Source: Candidatus Desantisbacteria bacterium CG1_02_49_89
Lineage (GTDB): Bacteria; Desantisbacteria; UBA1551
NCBI GenBank assembly: GCA_001871075.1
Contig: MNUP01000003.1
Location: 1-41,843 of the forward strand
Reading direction: 5' to 3'
Length of the DNA stretch: 41,843 nucleotides
The notes below the pieces were generated by a model. That model saw only the letters and a list, made by a program, of their open reading frames with translations. It had not been told where the DNA came from and did not search any database. Position numbers and translations under genes: made by a program. Below are positions 14,889 through 23,266 of this stretch, in pieces; positions within the stretch are counted from its first letter, which is position 1, and every line of letters starts with the position of its first letter.

Positions 14889-17800
14889 TTATTCTTTATG
14901 GTATTCCTGCAGGCTTTTGATCCCGATCTGTTTCTTGGTAAGCGACTCTATGCCGTTCACAGCGGCCTGCGCCCCGGACACGGTGGTGATTATCGGGATG
15001 TTGTTCATGACCGCGTAGGCGCGTATTGAGATCTGGTCAGACTTGGGTTTTTTCCCGGAAGGGGTGTTTATCAGGAGCTGTATCTCTTTGTTCTTCATCA
15101 TGTCAACAACGTTGGGCCGGCCCTCGTGGATCTTCTGCACTTCGGTCACCTGAATGTCGTTGTTTTCAAGCACTTTCGCGGTCCCTTTGGTCGCGAGTAT
15201 CCTGAATCCCAGGTCGGCAAGTTTTTTGGCTATGAAGATCATGGAGCGCTTGTCTTTTTCCTTCACGCTTATGAACACGTTCCCTTTCACCGGGAGTATC
15301 GTGCCTGCCGCGATCTGGGATTTCGCGAACGCAAGCCCGAATTCCCTGTCAATGCCCATAACCTCACCCGTGGATTTCATCTCCGGCCCCAGGATGGGGT
15401 CAACGCCCGGGAACCTGTTGAAAGGGAACACCGATTCCTTCACCGCGACGTGGGTTATGTCGACTTCTTTCTCTATCCCCAGTTCCTTGAGTTTTTTTCC
15501 GACCATTACTTTTGACGCGATCTTCGCCCACGGAACGCCGGTTGCCTTGGAAACGAACGGGACTGTGCGGGAAGCCCTGGGATTCACCTCAAGCACGTAT
15601 ATCGTTTCGTTCTTTATAGCGTACTGCACGTTCATCAACCCTATGACCTTAAGCTCTTTTGCCATTTTATAAGTGCTTTCTTTTAACTCAGCGATTACCT
15701 TGTCGCTCAGGGAGAACGGGGGGATGACGCTCGCGCTGTCCCCGGAATGGATACCCGCCTCCTCAATATGTTCCATTATGCCGCACACCACGCATTTGTC
15801 ACCGTCAGCAACCGCGTCCACGTCGATCTCTATGGCGTCTTCCAGGAACTTGTCAACCAGGATCGGATGCTCGGGTGACGCCTCAACGGCGATAGCCATG
15901 AATTCTTCAAGCGATGATTCATCATACACGACCCTCATTGCCCTGCCGCCCAAAACATAAGAAGGGCGCACCATGACCGGATACCCGATCTCCGAAGCTA
16001 TCTTCTTCGCTTCTTTGAACGAGAACGCGGTGCCGTTCTCAGCCTGTTTTAATTTGAGCTTGTCAAGCAGCTGCTTGAAACGTTCCCTGTCCTCGGCTAT
16101 GTCTATGCTGTCAGGCGAGGTGCCCAGTATATTAACGCCTGCCTTCTGCAAAGGCACTGTAAGGTTAAGAGGGGTCTGGCCGCCCAGCTGCACAATGACG
16201 CCAAGCGGTTTTTCCTTCTCTACAATGCTCAGAACGTCTTCCAGGGTGAGCGGCTCAAAATACAGCTTGTCCGACGTGTCGTAGTCGGTGGACACGGTCT
16301 CGGGATTTGAGTTCACCATTATGGTCTCGTATCCCAGTTCTTTGAGCGCGAGCGAGCAGTGCACGCAGCAGTAGTCGAACTCAATTCCCTGCCCGATGCG
16401 GTTTGGCCCCCCGCCCAGGATCATGATTTTCTTTTTATCCGATGTTTCCACTTTATCTGCTCCGTTATAAGAACCTGTCTTCGACAGAACCTTGTTGCTC
16501 GATTGAAAAGTCGAGAGCCTGTCGCAATAAGTGGAATAATAATAATAGGCGCTTGCCCCGCTCACAGGGACCTTGTCCCATGCTTCTGTCTTATTTATTT
16601 TTTTTCTCTGGTTCCTTATCTGTTCTTCAGGGATACCCAGGATCTTGCCCAGGTACCTGTCACTGAACCCCCATTCTTTTGCTTTGCGCAGCAGGGCAGT
16701 GTCCAGTGTCCAGTGTCCAGTGTCCAGTTTTTTATTTTTAAGTTTTGACCTTTGACCTTTGAGTATGAGTTCTTCCTCAAACTCCACCAGCTCCTTCATC
16801 TGCTCAATGAACCATTTTTTTATTTTCGTCTTCTCATACAGCTCGTCAACGCTCACTCCCTTGCGCAGGGCCTCGTACATTATGAACTGCCGCTCGGAGC
16901 TTGGGTCCCTGAGCAGGTCCCTGAGCTCATCGGCTGAGAGCTTGTTGAAATTCTTCGCGAAACCCAGGCCGTACCTGTTGTTTTCAAGCCCGCGTATGGA
17001 TTTCTGGAACGCCTCCTTGTAGTTCTTACCTATGCTCATTATTTCGCCTACAGCCTTCATTTCAGTACCGAGCTTGTCTTTCGCCCCGGGGAATTTCTCG
17101 AACGCCCACCTGGCGAACTTTATGACCACGTAATCGCCGGACGGCGTGTATTTGTCAAGCGTTCCGTCCCGCCAGTAGGGGATGTCCTTTAAAAGATCGC
17201 CGCCCGCAAGGCGCGATGATACCCATGCGATCGGGAATCCGGTTGCTTTTGAAGCAAGCGCCGATGAGCGCGATGTCCTGGGGTTTATTTCGATCGCCAC
17301 TATCCTGTCATCAAAAGAGTTGTGCGCGAACTGTATGTTGGTGCCACCGATAACGCCTATCGCCTCCACGATCCTGTATGAATATTCCTGTAGTTTGTCC
17401 TGGACTTCTTTTGATATGGTAAGCATCGGAGCTGAGCAGAAAGAATCCCCTGTGTGCACTCCCATGGGGTCTATGTTCTCGATAAAGCATACGGTGATCA
17501 TGTTGTTTTCTCTGTCCCGCACGACCTCAAGCTCAAGTTCCTCCCAGCCGATCACCGATTTCTCTATAAGGATCTGGCCGATAAGGCTTGCCGTAATGCC
17601 GCGGGCGGCCGTGAATTTCAATTCTTCCTCATTAAAAACAGTTCCGCCGCCGGTCCCGCCCATGGTATAGGCTGGCCTTACTATCACGGGATACCCCAAT
17701 TTCTTGGCGATCTCAAGCGCTTCCTCGACAGAGTACGCGAGGTCGGACTGGGGCAGGGGTATGTCCAGTTTCTGCATTGTTTCCTTGAATGCCAGCCTGT

Positions 17801-18182
17801 CCTCGCCCCGTTCTATCGCATCCGCCTGAACGCCTATAATGCGGGTCCCGTATTTCTGGAGTATGCCTTTTTTGAAAAGGTCCGAAGCCATGTTAAGGCC
17901 TGTCTGGCCACCAAGGTTGGGAAGCAGGGCATCCGGCCTTTCTTTCTCGATGATCTTTTCAATGAATTCAGCTGTCAAAGGCTCGATATAGGTAATGTCT
18001 GCCATGCCGGGATCAGTCATAATAGTGGCGGGATTTGAGTTCACAAGAATGATCTTGTATCCCATAGAACGCAGAGCCTTGCATGCCTGCGTCCCTGAAT
18101 AATCAAATTCGCACGCCTGCCCGATGATTATCGGGCCCGAACCTATTATTAATACCTTGTTAATATCAGGCAGCTTTGCCAT
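14889..18182 (-). CDS. carB: Carbamoyl-phosphate synthase large subunit
   Basis: A 1097-residue CarB (E. coli about 1073), making carbamoyl phosphate from bicarbonate, ammonia (tunnelled from CarA) and two ATP. Order: N-terminal ATP-grasp half ([31 protein letters not shown]), oligomerisation domain (about 400-545), second ATP-grasp half (GGGPNRIGQGIEFDYCC from about 580; VLGGRAMRVVY) and a C-terminal MGS-like allosteric domain (last 140 residues, ATKGTAKVL, INTPSGKK). AAGGGGAGAGA precedes the ATG. It carries two repeat-derived inserts: residues about 474-496 in the oligomerisation domain and about 547-578 in the linker between the halves. It lies 129 bp downstream of gdhA, probably co-transcribed and so under the gdhA leader. 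Confidence 0.96.
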   Translation of the reverse strand: MAKLPDINKVLIIGSGPIIIGQACEFDYSGTQACKALRSMGYKIILVNSNPATIMTDPGMADITYIEPLTAEFIEKIIEKERPDALLPNLGGQTGLNMASDLFKKGILQKYGTRIIGVQADAIERGEDRLAFKETMQKLDIPLPQSDLAYSVEEALEIAKKLGYPVIVRPAYTMGGTGGGTVFNEEELKFTAARGITASLIGQILIEKSVIGWEELELEVVRDRENNMITVCFIENIDPMGVHTGDSFCSAPMLTISKEVQDKLQEYSYRIVEAIGVIGGTNIQFAHNSFDDRIVAIEINPRTSRSSALASKATGFPIAWVSSRLAGGDLLKDIPYWRDGTLDKYTPSGDYVVIKFARWAFEKFPGAKDKLGTEMKAVGEIMSIGKNYKEAFQKSIRGLENNRYGLGFAKNFNKLSADELRDLLRDPSSERQFIMYEALRKGVSVDELYEKTKIKKWFIEQMKELVEFEEELILKGQRSKLKNKKLDTGHWTLDTALLRKAKEWGFSDRYLGKILGIPEEQIRNQRKKINKTEAWDKVPVSGASAYYYYSTYCDRLSTFQSSNKVLSKTGSYNGADKVETSDKKKIMILGGGPNRIGQGIEFDYCCVHCSLALKELGYETIMVNSNPETVSTDYDTSDKLYFEPLTLEDVLSIVEKEKPLGVIVQLGGQTPLNLTVPLQKAGVNILGTSPDSIDIAEDRERFKQLLDKLKLKQAENGTAFSFKEAKKIASEIGYPVMVRPSYVLGGRAMRVVYDESSLEEFMAIAVEASPEHPILVDKFLEDAIEIDVDAVADGDKCVVCGIMEHIEEAGIHSGDSASVIPPFSLSDKVIAELKESTYKMAKELKVIGLMNVQYAIKNETIYVLEVNPRASRTVPFVSKATGVPWAKIASKVMVGKKLKELGIEKEVDITHVAVKESVFPFNRFPGVDPILGPEMKSTGEVMGIDREFGLAFAKSQIAAGTILPVKGNVFISVKEKDKRSMIFIAKKLADLGFRILATKGTAKVLENNDIQVTEVQKIHEGRPNVVDMMKNKEIQLLINTPSGKKPKSDQISIRAYAVMNNIPIITTVSGAQAAVNGIESLTKKQIGIKSLQEYHKE
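16450..16545. repeat. In-frame repeat element in the carB inter-domain linker
   Basis: The segment with TAAGAACCTGTCTTCGACAG AACCTTGTT and CGCAATAA closely matches the intergenic copy at 41285-41346. Here it is translated within the linker between the two synthetase halves of CarB (STFQSSNKVLSKTGSYNG). Confidence 0.75.
16697..16763. repeat. In-frame GTGTCCA/GACCTTT tandem repeat within carB
   Basis: Four GTGTCCA units followed by TTTGACC-type heptamers. Translated as KGQRSKLKNK and KLDTGHWTLDTA. It falls at the same protein position as the different repeat in the half-length carB (20222-20337). Confidence 0.85.
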
Positions 18183-18195
18183 CTTCTCTCCCCTT

Positions 18196-18308
18196 TGAGA
18201 TAAGTTAAAGGTTAAAGTTAAAGGTTAAAAGTTAATGGCTCAACCGCATTTTTTTATTTGATGAACCGGCTTAAACTTTCAACCTTTAACCTTCAACTTT
18301 CAACGTTA
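18196..18308. repeat. TTAAAGG/TTTCAACC heptamer arrays
   Basis: AAGTTAAAGGTTAAAGTTAA-type units (18203-18237) and their complement ACTTTCAACCTTTAACCTTC (18272-18305) face each other between gdhA and carB, able to form a long stem in mRNA. Confidence 0.85.
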
Positions 18309-18311
18309 TTT

Positions 18312-19616
18312 TTACACCCAGCCGCGCAGTTTCATTGCGTCCGCGACTCTTTTCACCGCGACTATATACGCGGCGACCCTCATATTGACCTTGAATTTCA
18401 GAGATGTGTCAAGCACGTCCTTGAATGACTTCGTCATTTTCCTGTCAAGGCGGGAATAAACCTCTTCCTCGCTCCACTGGTCGCCGGTCATGTTCTGGAC
18501 CCATTCAAAATAGGAAACAGTCACGCCGCCCGCGTTGCACAGGAAGTCCGGTACAACAAATACTCCGTTCTTGTAAAGGACTTCATCAGCCTCAGGTGTT
18601 GTGGGCCCGTTGGCGAGTTCCGCCATTATTTTGGCTTTTATCTTTGAAGCGTTCTTGCGGGTTATGACGTTTTCAAGCGCCGAAGGGATCAGGATGTCCG
18701 CGTCAAGCTCCAGGACATCTTCGTTAGATATGGGTTTCGTGCCGGGAAAATTGACAACCGAGCCTGTTTTTTTCTTATGCGCGAGCGCTCTATCCGGGTC
18801 GATCCCGTCAGCGTTGTAGATACCGCCTTTTGAATCGGTAACCGCGATGATCCTTGAGCCAAACATCCTTTTTCCGATTATAGCCGCGAAAGTGCCGGCG
18901 TTGCCGTAACCCTGGACAGCTATCGCCGCTTTCTTAAGGTCTATTTTTAAGTGTTTTGCCGCTTCCCTTACTGTGTAAAGCCCGCCCACAGCCGTTGAAT
19001 CACCCCTGCCAAGGGAACCGCCGGCCTCAAGGGGCTTGCCGGTTATTACGCCGGGGCAGTAATATCCCCTGATCTTGGAGAACTCGTCCATCATCCATGC
19101 CATCATCTGGGGGGTTGTATATACATCCGGAGCGGGGATATCTTTTTCCGGACCTATTACAGGATAGATCAATTCAATATATTTGCGGCTTAGCCTTTCC
19201 AGTTCTCCGGGGGACATTTCTTTGGGGTTGCATATGATCCCGCCCTTGCTGCCGCCCAGGGGGATGTCTACTACCGCGCATTTCCAGGTCATCCATGCAG
19301 AAAGAGCCCGGATCGTATCGATCGTTTCGTTCGGATGGTACCTGATACCGCCCTTGCAAGGGCCGCGCGCGTTGTTATACTGCACCCTGAAGCCCTTAAA
19401 AACCTTTACCGAACCGTCATCCATCTTTACCGGAACCGAGAGACGAAGTTCGCGCATCGGTTCCCTCAGGATCGCGTGCGTTCCCGGATCCAGTTTCAGT
19501 ATCTTTGCTGCCGTATCCAGTTGCTCCTGCGCGTTCTTGAAAGGATTTAACTCCTCCACGCCACTCCGGCGGGTCGCCGTTGAGGCGACTCTTCTACCCT
19601 GAAGATCTTCTGCCAT
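18312..19616 (-). CDS. gdhA: Glutamate dehydrogenase (Glu/Leu/Phe/Val family)
   Basis: A 434-residue enzyme catalysing reversible reductive amination of 2-oxoglutarate to glutamate. Family signatures are RVQYNNARGPCKGGIRYHP, the catalytic-lysine region MTWKCAVVDIPLGGSKGGI, the YTTPQMMAWMMDEFS segment, the Rossmann AVQGYGNAGTFAA, and NAGGVTVSYFEWVQN. Cofactor preference cannot be read with certainty. The start ATG 19616 follows GGGGAGG; an upstream ATG at 19643 would add nine residues encoded by the leader hairpin and is unlikely. Residues about 9-19 (GRRVASTATRR) come from a GC-rich palindromic repeat and precede the usual N-terminus (NPFKNAQEQLD). It has its own promoter and an attenuator-type leader (19617-19786). 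Confidence 0.95.
   Translation of the reverse strand: MAEDLQGRRVASTATRRSGVEELNPFKNAQEQLDTAAKILKLDPGTHAILREPMRELRLSVPVKMDDGSVKVFKGFRVQYNNARGPCKGGIRYHPNETIDTIRALSAWMTWKCAVVDIPLGGSKGGIICNPKEMSPGELERLSRKYIELIYPVIGPEKDIPAPDVYTTPQMMAWMMDEFSKIRGYYCPGVITGKPLEAGGSLGRGDSTAVGGLYTVREAAKHLKIDLKKAAIAVQGYGNAGTFAAIIGKRMFGSRIIAVTDSKGGIYNADGIDPDRALAHKKKTGSVVNFPGTKPISNEDVLELDADILIPSALENVITRKNASKIKAKIMAELANGPTTPEADEVLYKNGVFVVPDFLCNAGGVTVSYFEWVQNMTGDQWSEEEVYSRLDRKMTKSFKDVLDTSLKFKVNMRVAAYIVAVKRVADAMKLRGWV
19559..19589. repeat. GC-rich palindromic repeat inside the gdhA 5' coding end
   Basis: CGCCACTCCGGCGGGTCGCC GTTGAGGCGAC resembles the GTCGCCACTTCGGCG..GAGGCGGG elements inside the half-length carB (20273-20310) and carA (22522-22556). 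Confidence 0.75.
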
Positions 19617-19651
19617 TTTAAACCTCCCCGTTCTGGGAGGCACTTTTTATT
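19617..19651 (-). promoter_or_regulatory. RBS-sequestering hairpin of gdhA
   Basis: Read on the minus strand, CCTCCC-AGAACG-GGGAGG (19623-19640) buries the gdhA ribosome site GGGGAGG. An alternative stem GGCACTTTTT/AAAAAGTGCC (19639-19664) would use the base of the upstream terminator, so the structures are mutually exclusive. Confidence 0.6.
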
Positions 19652-19696
19652 AAAAAAAAGTGCCCTTTAGCCCCATTGTTTATGGGATCCGGACAC
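19652..19696 (-). terminator. Intrinsic terminator (attenuator) in the gdhA leader
   Basis: On the minus strand GTGTCC (19691-19696) pairs with GGGCAC (19660-19665), with an inner CCCAT/ATGGG stem, followed by eight T (19652-19659). The 5' arm overlaps hairpin P2, so folding of P2 would block termination. Confidence 0.75.
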
Positions 19697-19730
19697 CGTT
19701 GTCTACACACGCAGCACGTCATTGTGCCGC
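19692..19730 (-). promoter_or_regulatory. Dual-hexaloop ANTAR-type RNA motif of gdhA
   Basis: P1 (19711-19730) is a 7-bp stem GCGGCAC/GTGCTGC with hexaloop AATGAC. P2 (19692-19703) has hexaloop AACGGT on a short GAC/GTC stem. Both loops have A at position 1 and G at position 4, the known signature for ANTAR binding. P2 overlaps the terminator arm. The P2 stem is the weakest of the four leaders, and the P1-P2 linker is 7 nt. Confidence 0.7.
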
Positions 19731-19758
19731 ACAGCCCATTTATAATACATTAATTAAT

Positions 19759-19786
19759 AGTATAATTAAAAAAATGATTTTGTCAA
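19759..19786 (-). promoter_or_regulatory. Promoter of gdhA
   Basis: TTGACA (19781-19786), 16-bp spacer, TATACT (19759-19764) on the minus strand. Just upstream is CGACGC, shared with the carA and nadE promoters; the homology with carA continues about 40 bp further upstream (to about 19826). Confidence 0.85.
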
Positions 19787-19826
19787 GCGTCGAGCAGATT
19801 TTTCAGACTCACAAAGCGCAGTCCCC

Positions 19827-20032
19827 CCTGTATGTTCCAAAAGAATCCCCGCGCTTAGGTTTATAAAAACCTGCGGGGACAATCCTAGTTTCTTTCATTC
19901 TATCGGAGCAAGGGGGGGCAAGTGGAGTATATTTCCGATGAAAATTCATCGGGACGCAGACCCGCCCCTTTAAATTTCCTTTTACTCCTCTCCCCTGGTG
20001 GGAGAGGATGCGGGTGAGGGGGGTGCCTTTTT
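19827..20032. repeat. Spacer with several palindromes downstream of half-length carB
   Basis: It holds GGTTTATAAAAACC (19858-19871), CCGATGAAAATTCATCGG (19936-19953, also a CCGATGAATTTTATCGG relative at 23357-23375) and a CTCCTCTCCCCTGGTGGGAG palindrome near 19985-20010. No gene is seen. Confidence 0.65.
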
Positions 20033-21805
20033 TCATTTTTCGTAAGTGGAATAGTAATAAGGGGTCTTTGCCTCAAATTCCGCGGCGCAGGTGTCCACAA
20101 GCTTGAAACCAGGCGCAATGCCGTATTTTTTGCGCAGGTTCCTTATCGAGAGTTCGTCGGTTCCTGCAAGGCGCGCAAGCTGGGCGTCGCTGAACCCGTA
20201 TTCCTTTGCCCTGCGCAGCAGGGCAGCTGAAAGCTGAAAGCTGAAAGCTGAAAGTTTCTTGCTTTTGACCTTTGTCGCCACTTCGGCGACCCGCCGTTGA
20301 GGCGGGAGCTTTGACCTTTGAGCTTTGAGCTTGATTTCGTCCTCAAGCTCCACGATCTGCTTTATATTGTCCAGGAACCATGGGTCGATCTTTGTTATGT
20401 CATTAATTTCTTCAATTCCCATCCCTGCCTGCATGGCGTATTTAATAAAAAACACCCTTTCCGCATTCGGTGTTTTCAACCTATCTTTTATCATTTCCAG
20501 CATTTCATCGTTTATTCCTTCATTTTGACTTTTGCAATTTGCAATTTGACTTTTGACTTGCTTTGGCAGAAATTTATCATCCAGCCCCTGCGCCCCGATC
20601 TCAAGGGAGCGCAGGCCTTTCTGCAGGGCTTCCTTAAAAGTTCTCCCTATCGCCATGGTCTCGCCCACGGATTTCATCGATATCGTGAGCGCGGGGTCAG
20701 AGCCGGGGAATTTTTCAAACGTGAAACGCGGGATCTTTACCACGCAGTAATCGAGCACGGGTTCAAACGATGCGGGGGTTTCTTTGGTAATATCGTTGGG
20801 GATCTCATCAAGCGTGTACCCGACTGCAAGCTTCGCGGCGATCTTCGCTATGGGAAAGCCCGTTGCCTTGCTTGCGAGCGCGGAGCTGCGCGAGACCCTG
20901 GGGTTCATTTCAATGACCACCATCCTGCCGTTTTCAGGATTTACCGCGAACTGGATATTCGAGCCGCCGGTCTCCACGCCGATTTCCCGTATGACCGCGA
21001 TCGCCGCGTTGCGCATGATCTGGTATTCCTTATCTGACAGCGTCTGAGCAGGGGCAACGGTTATGCTGTCCCCGGTATGAACTCCCATCGGGTCAAAATT
21101 TTCTATGGAGCAGATTATTACCACGTTATCTTTTAAGTCGCGCATTACCTCGAGCTCAAATTCTTTCCAGCCGATTATGGATTCTTCGATCAAAATTTCA
21201 CTTACCATGCTTTCTTCAAGCCCCTTGGATGCAATTGTTTCAAATTCCTCAATGTTATAGGCAATTCCGCCGCCCGTTCCTCCCAGCGTGAAGCTGGGAC
21301 GGATTATCAAAGGGAATCCTGTCTCGCCGGCAATAACCCTTGCTTCTTTTATATTGTATGCCTGAGCGCTCTTCGGAAGGTCCAATCCTATTTTTATCAT
21401 TGCATCTTTAAAAAGCTGGCGGTCTTCGGCTTTTTTAATTGCCTGAAGGTTTGCACCGATCATTTTAACATTATATTTTTCAAGGATGCCTGATTCGGCG
21501 ACTTTTACGGCGATGTTAAGGGCGGTCTGCCCTCCGAGCGTCGGAAGCAGGGTATCGGGCCTTTCCCTTTCGATTATTTTCCCGGCTGTTTCCGCAGTTA
21601 TAGGCTCGATATAGGTATGTTGCGCCATTTCCGGGTCGGTCATGATCGTTGCGGGATTTGAATTTAACAGTACGATTTCGAATCCCTCGGCTCGAAGAGC
21701 CTTGCAGGCCTGCGCCCCGGAATAGTCAAACTCGCAGGCCTGGCTGATGATAATGGGCCCGGAGCCGATGATCAGAATTTTGTGTATGTCCGTTCGTTTT
21801 GGCAT
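20033..21805 (-). CDS. Half-length CarB (N-terminal synthetase half only)
   Basis: A 590-residue protein matching the N-terminal half of CarB: first ATP-grasp ([38 protein letters not shown]) and the oligomerisation domain, ending [14 protein letters not shown] exactly where the full CarB enters its second half. The second ATP-grasp and the allosteric domain are missing, without an obvious downstream remnant. It starts 83 bp after carA and shares its leader. Split CarB genes exist in some thermophiles, but here a complete CarB is also present. It may form carboxyphosphate/carbamate, pair with CarA as a variant enzyme, or be a regulatory paralogue. Two repeat-derived inserts are present (residues about 414-429 and 490-528). 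Confidence 0.88.
   Translation of the reverse strand: MPKRTDIHKILIIGSGPIIISQACEFDYSGAQACKALRAEGFEIVLLNSNPATIMTDPEMAQHTYIEPITAETAGKIIERERPDTLLPTLGGQTALNIAVKVAESGILEKYNVKMIGANLQAIKKAEDRQLFKDAMIKIGLDLPKSAQAYNIKEARVIAGETGFPLIIRPSFTLGGTGGGIAYNIEEFETIASKGLEESMVSEILIEESIIGWKEFELEVMRDLKDNVVIICSIENFDPMGVHTGDSITVAPAQTLSDKEYQIMRNAAIAVIREIGVETGGSNIQFAVNPENGRMVVIEMNPRVSRSSALASKATGFPIAKIAAKLAVGYTLDEIPNDITKETPASFEPVLDYCVVKIPRFTFEKFPGSDPALTISMKSVGETMAIGRTFKEALQKGLRSLEIGAQGLDDKFLPKQVKSQIANCKSQNEGINDEMLEMIKDRLKTPNAERVFFIKYAMQAGMGIEEINDITKIDPWFLDNIKQIVELEDEIKLKAQRSKLPPQRRVAEVATKVKSKKLSAFSFQLSAALLRRAKEYGFSDAQLARLAGTDELSIRNLRKKYGIAPGFKLVDTCAAEFEAKTPYYYSTYEK
20222..20337. repeat. In-frame AGCTGAA and GC-palindrome repeats within half-length carB
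   Basis: Four GCTGAAA units, then a GTCGCCACTTCGGCG..GAGGCGGG palindrome, then GCTTTGACCTTTGAGC-type heptamers. It is read through as [17 protein letters not shown] and [12 protein letters not shown], at the site equivalent to the carB insert at 16697-16763. Confidence 0.85.
20521..20566. repeat. In-frame GCAATTTGCAATTTGACTTT repeat within half-length carB
   Basis: This is the same word family as the intergenic spacer at 6598-6730. It is translated as [14 protein letters not shown] in the oligomerisation domain. Confidence 0.8.
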
Positions 21806-21817
21806 TTCAACTCCAGC

Positions 21818-21888
21818 AAAACCGTCGAACGTCGCAAGTCGGACGTCGTTCGTTAAATTCTTTTACGTAAGACGCTCGACGTACGACG
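21818..21888. repeat. ACGTCGTACGACG-type heptamers between carA and half-length carB
   Basis: CGTCGAACGTCGCAAGTCGG and ACGCTCGACGTACGACGC blocks face each other as near inverted repeats. They end at the carA stop codon. Confidence 0.8.
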
Positions 21889-23088
21889 CTATCTGTCCAT
21901 GAGGCGGACAAACTCTCCGAATAAATATTGCGAGTCGTGAGGGCCGGGTGAAGCCTCCGGATGATACTGCACCGAGAAGATAGGTAATTTTTTATGCCGC
22001 ATCCCTTCCGGAGTGTTATCGTAAAGATTTACATGCGTCATTTCAATGTCTTCGCTGCCGAATGAATTGATGTCAACGCAGAACCCATGGTTCTGCGCGG
22101 TGATCGCGATCTTCCCGGTTTTCAGGTCCTTGACAGGATGGTTTCCGCCGTGATGCCCAAATTTCAACTTATACGTTTTTCCTCCCAGCCCCAGCCCCAG
22201 CATCTGGTGGCCCAGACAGATGCCGAATAATACCGTCGTGCGTCGCCCTTGCGGGTCGTGCGTCGTGCGTATCAAATCCCTGACGGTTTCAACAACGTAG
22301 GGGACCGCGGAGGGATCGCCAGGGCCGTTTGACAGCAGGATGCCGTCAGGTTTGTATGCCAGTATTTCATCCGCGGTTGTTTGCGCCGGAACAACAGTTA
22401 CGTCGCAGCCTTCCGCGGCAAGGCTGTTCAGTATGTTATGCTTGACCCCGCAGTCCAATACCACCACATTAAACCGTCGTGCGTCGTGCGTCGCGCGTCG
22501 TGCGTTTTCTGCTGGACACTGGTCGCCACTTCGGCGGCCCGCCGATGAGGCGGGACACTGGCCGCTGGACACTGGACACTTGTTTTCCCACTTGTAGGGC
22601 TTGTCACAGGTGACTTCCCGGACCAGATCAACGCCTACAAGGCCGGGAGACGCCTTTGCTTTTTTAACAAGCCTTTTCCCGTCCGGGTCCTTAGTTGAAA
22701 GAACGGCCTTCATGGCTCCTGCAAGCCTTATGCGGCAGGTGAGCGCGCGGGTGTCAATTCCCTCTATACCCGGGATCTTGTGTTCCTTCAGGAAATCACC
22801 CAGGCTTGTCCTTCCGCGCCAGTTTGAGAAGATCCTGCTGCATTCCTTGACAACGAAACCTTCAAGGAACGGCTTCCTGGACTCAAAATCCTCCGGGTTT
22901 ACGCCGTAATTCCCTATAAGGGGGTATGTCATGCAGACGATCTGGCCTTTATATGAAGGATCGGTAAGTATCTCCTGATAACCGGACATGCTCGTGTTGA
23001 ACACGACTTCGCCGCAGCTTTCCCCGTCTGCGCCGAAGGATTCTCCTTCAAATACGGTCCCGTCTTCCAGAGCCAGCATCGCCTTCAT
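21889..23088 (-). CDS. carA: Carbamoyl-phosphate synthase small (glutaminase) subunit
   Basis: A 399-residue CarA (E. coli 382), hydrolysing glutamine to supply ammonia to CarB. The N-terminal CPSase domain (FNTSMSGYQEILTDPSYKGQ) is followed by a class I amidotransferase with nucleophile GICLGHQMLG and the His/Glu motif QYHPEASPGPHDS. The extra length is a repeat-derived insert at about residues 170-205 in the linker just before the amidotransferase domain (FNVVVLDCGVKHNIL). The ATG follows AGAGAGG. It is the first gene of a carA/half-carB unit transcribed from the attenuated promoter at 23267-23294. Confidence 0.95.
   Translation of the reverse strand: MKAMLALEDGTVFEGESFGADGESCGEVVFNTSMSGYQEILTDPSYKGQIVCMTYPLIGNYGVNPEDFESRKPFLEGFVVKECSRIFSNWRGRTSLGDFLKEHKIPGIEGIDTRALTCRIRLAGAMKAVLSTKDPDGKRLVKKAKASPGLVGVDLVREVTCDKPYKWENKCPVSSGQCPASSAGRRSGDQCPAENARRATHDARRFNVVVLDCGVKHNILNSLAAEGCDVTVVPAQTTADEILAYKPDGILLSNGPGDPSAVPYVVETVRDLIRTTHDPQGRRTTVLFGICLGHQMLGLGLGGKTYKLKFGHHGGNHPVKDLKTGKIAITAQNHGFCVDINSFGSEDIEMTHVNLYDNTPEGMRHKKLPIFSVQYHPEASPGPHDSQYLFGEFVRLMDR
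22474..22581. repeat. In-frame CGTCGTG and GGACACT repeats within carA
   Basis: CGTCGTG heptamers (22476-22505), GGACACTGG words and a GTCGCCACTTCGGCGG..GAGGCGGG palindrome (22522-22556) are combined in one block and translated without a frame break. Confidence 0.85.
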
Positions 23089-23099
23089 ACAAACCTCTC

Positions 23100-23192
23100 T
23101 ATGTTTGACACAGATTCACACTGTAATAATCACTGTAATCATCTTTTAATAATCACCGTAATCGTCAGTTAAAAATCACCGTAATCATCTTT
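23100..23192. repeat. AATCACCGTAATC tandem units in the carA leader
   Basis: Four to five AATCACNGTAATC units about 20-27 bp apart lie between the leader terminator and the carA ribosome site. The same arrangement lies upstream of the glutamate-synthase-like gene (26265-26345). Confidence 0.8.
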
Positions 23193-23233
23193 AAAATAAA
23201 AAGCCTTCCAGGGCGTTCTATGCCCGGAAGGCT
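23193..23233 (-). terminator. Intrinsic terminator (attenuator) in the carA leader
   Basis: On the minus strand AGCCTTCC (23226-23233) pairs with GGAAGGCT (23202-23209), with inner GGGC/GCCC and a trailing TTTTATTTT. Its 5' arm is shared with the 3' arm of hairpin P2. Confidence 0.88.
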
Positions 23234-23265
23234 CCATTGCCTCAGGTATTACATTATACCTAAGG
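23229..23265 (-). promoter_or_regulatory. Dual-hexaloop ANTAR-type RNA motif of carA
   Basis: P1 core (23244-23261) AGGTAT/ATACCT has hexaloop AATGTA, extendable to 10 bp. P2 (23229-23242) AGGC/GCCT has hexaloop AATGGA. Both loops have A1 and G4. The linker is 1 nt, and P2 and the terminator are mutually exclusive. This is the cleanest of the four copies. Confidence 0.82.
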
Positions 23266-23266
23266 T

